From positions 1 to 7,290 of the forward strand of contig CAJYHD010000652.1 in NCBI GenBank assembly GCA_913773715.1: a stretch of 7,290 nucleotides of DNA, given 5' to 3'. Positions 6,349 through 7,290 of this stretch are shown piece after piece; positions within the stretch are counted from its first letter, which is position 1, and each line of letters opens with the position of its first letter. This stretch comes from an uncultured Sphingobium sp. Lineage in GTDB: Bacteria > Pseudomonadota > Alphaproteobacteria > Sphingomonadales > Sphingomonadaceae. The notes under the pieces are model-generated. The model ran no database searches. It was not told where the DNA came from and was given only the letters and a program-made list of their open reading frames with translations. Position numbers and translations under genes: made by a program.

Positions 6349-6545
6349 AATGCTTCTCCTTGCTTGTTACGCAGACAAGGTGTGGACAAGGACCAGCGAG
6401 GGGAAGGGCAAAGGGGGTGAGTCGTTAGATATCAGGGACGACAAGCCCCAAATCGAATGATGTTGCGCGGTCGCATAATAATATTACGCCACCGAATCGA
6501 TGCATCTGCCTTTCGCGAGACGGGGATTCCCTATAGGGCAGGCCG
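6349..6545. promoter_or_regulatory. Divergent intergenic region DUF4168 gene / crcB
   Basis: This 197-bp gap must hold promoters for both neighbours. Seen: three GACAAG copies on the plus strand (6374, 6385, 6440) spaced 11 and 55 bp, an AT-rich patch with palindrome TAATATTA (6479-6486), and a palindrome CCCTATAGGG (6529-6538) eight bases before the crcB ATG, within which CTATAG could serve as a -10 box. No fluoride-riboswitch consensus is recognisable, and no small gene with an SD is present. Confidence 0.45.
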
Positions 6546-6929
6546 ATGACCAACATGTTTCTTGTGATGGGCGGCGGCGCGCTGGGCACGCTAGCGCGCT
6601 ATCTGACCGGGCGGCTCGCAGGGCAGATGATGCCGGGCGCGATCTGGCCTTGGGGTACCTTTGCCGTCAACCTGATAGGCGGCTTTGCCATGGGCCTGCT
6701 CGCCGGATGGCTGGCGCGCAATGGCTCTGCATCGGGCGAGGCGCCCAGGCTTTTCGTGGGCGTGGGCCTGCTCGGCGGCTTCACGACCTTTTCCGCCTTC
6801 AGCCTCGAAACGATGCTGATGATCGAACGTGGTCAGGCGATCGTCGCGCTGTCCTATGTCCTGGCATCCGTCGCGGGCGCGGTCGGCGCGGTGGCGCTCG
6901 GCCTTAACCTGATGCGGGGTGTGGCATGA
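6546..6929 (+). CDS. crcB: Fluoride ion channel CrcB/Fluc
   Basis: 127 aa with four membrane helices; it works as an antiparallel homodimer in the inner membrane, letting fluoride leave the cell. Seen family motifs: GGALGTLARY (9-19), PWGTFAVNLIGGF (35-47) with pore Asn42, and GGFTTFSAFSLE (77-88) with Phe79, Phe82 and Phe85 in the fluoride-lining box and the TTFS segment that carries the structural sodium. Length is typical. The ATG at 6546 has only a weak SD (GGGCAGG); a second ATG at 6555 is less likely because it removes the first residues of helix 1. Its TGA overlaps the ATG of the next gene (ATGA, 6926-6929), indicating translational coupling. Confidence 0.96.
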   Translation: MTNMFLVMGGGALGTLARYLTGRLAGQMMPGAIWPWGTFAVNLIGGFAMGLLAGWLARNGSASGEAPRLFVGVGLLGGFTTFSAFSLETMLMIERGQAIVALSYVLASVAGAVGAVALGLNLMRGVA

Positions 6930-7290
6930 AGGGGCGGCCTCCCGCAAAGAGCGGCACGCGCGGTTCGGCTCCGGGCGGGCGTGGCGGCAAGCCTGCTGGC
7001 GGCAAAGGCGGCGATCGCAAGCCTTCCGGCGCACAGACGCGTGGCAAGCGCGATGGCGGCAAGCCGGACCGTCCGCGCAAGGACGGCCCGTCCAAACCTG
7101 CCTTCAAGCCAAAGGCGCCCGCCGCCGCCAAATCCGCGATCGTTGCGAAGGCCGCTCCTGCGAAAGCCAGTCCAGCGAAGGCCAGCCCCGCAAAGGGCGT
7201 GTCGCTCGACGTGCGCCAGTTCCGCGTCGCCGCCGACGATGACGGCATTCGGCTCGATCGCTGGTTCCAGCGGCATCTGCCCGACGTGGG
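6926..7290 (+). CDS. RluA-family pseudouridine synthase (RluC/D-like), N-terminal part, runs off window
   Basis: 121 complete codons are visible, open at the window edge. Residues 1-91 form a strongly basic, low-complexity tail rich in Lys, Arg, Gly, Ala and Pro, with no predicted fold. From about 92 the sequence becomes VSLDVRQFRVAADDDGIRLDRW followed by FQRHLPDV, the start of an S4 RNA-binding domain as found ahead of the catalytic domain in RluC/RluD-type enzymes that convert uridines of 23S rRNA to pseudouridine. The catalytic motif (HRLDxxTSG) lies outside the window, so another S4-domain protein is possible though less likely. The start overlaps the crcB stop (ATGA) without its own clear SD, so translation is probably coupled to crcB. 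Confidence 0.8.
   Translation, partial: MKGRPPAKSGTRGSAPGGRGGKPAGGKGGDRKPSGAQTRGKRDGGKPDRPRKDGPSKPAFKPKAPAAAKSAIVAKAAPAKASPAKASPAKGVSLDVRQFRVAADDDGIRLDRWFQRHLPDV
7145..7189 (+). repeat. Three 15-bp in-frame tandem repeats (AKAxP)
   Basis: Units at 7145-7159, 7160-7174 and 7175-7189 encode AKAAP, AKASP, AKASP, followed by a partial AK. They differ at only a few, mostly third-codon, positions. They form the end of the disordered basic tail of the pseudouridine synthase, resembling lysine-rich tails of histone H1-like proteins. Confidence 0.8.

Noticed and set aside
5905..6420. Plus-strand frame of 171 codons opposite the DUF4168 gene
   Set aside because: Gly/Arg/Cys-rich shadow translation, begins inside the terminator and has no SD.
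6540..6556. GGCCGATGACC resembling part of the fluoride riboswitch (GCUGAUGACGCC)
   Set aside because: It is the crcB start codon region itself and the remaining conserved blocks are absent; chance similarity.
1..7290. Novel defence or mobile system
   Set aside because: No nuclease, transposase, integrase, toxin-antitoxin pair, CRISPR repeats or tRNA-adjacent att sites are visible; base composition looks uniform and the genes are mostly housekeeping.

Overview
The window is GC-rich, tightly packed bacterial chromosome. Protein content points to an alphaproteobacterium of the Sphingomonadales (Sphingomonas/Sphingobium type). The clues are Ala/Pro/Gly-rich secreted proteins, a DUF4168-type protein, a GGT of the TxTIE...FGS kind, and an intergenic palindromic repeat whose translation reads PAQAGIS. 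This assignment is inference; no rRNA or other phylogenetic marker is present.

Layout. (1) 1-2909, plus strand: the nearly complete gene for class 2 dihydroorotate dehydrogenase (pyrD, cut at its 5' end by the window edge), a gap of about 160 bp holding a double-hairpin dispersed repeat and a candidate promoter, then a secreted gamma-glutamyltranspeptidase-family enzyme (ggt). (2) 2911-2934: a perfect hairpin between the convergent ggt and a minus-strand gene. (3) 2948-4957, minus strand: read in transcription order, a 73-aa membrane protein, a RarD/EamA transporter that starts almost on the stop codon of that small gene, then, after 112 bp, a secreted TPR-like protein built from three 48-residue repeats with a TTG start. 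(4) 5116-5859, plus strand: a predicted lipoprotein divergent from the small membrane protein gene, ending at a very strong bidirectional terminator (18-bp perfect stem). (5) 5923-6348, minus strand: a secreted DUF4168-like protein, also with a TTG start. (6) 6546-7290, plus strand, divergent from it: a CrcB/Fluc fluoride channel whose stop codon overlaps (ATGA) the start of an RluA-family pseudouridine synthase with a long basic low-complexity N-terminal tail; this last gene runs off the window.

Functionally this is mostly housekeeping: pyrimidine synthesis, periplasmic glutathione or gamma-glutamyl metabolism, fluoride export, rRNA modification, metabolite export, and three envelope proteins of unknown role. 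I found no phage, transposase, CRISPR, tRNA, toxin-antitoxin or defence module, and no convincing new multi-gene system. The points that most deserve a second look are the 48-residue repeat protein, the non-canonical substrate-pocket residues of the GGT, the SD-CTG start that may couple rarD to the small membrane protein, and the helically phased GACAAG repeats upstream of the DUF4168 gene.
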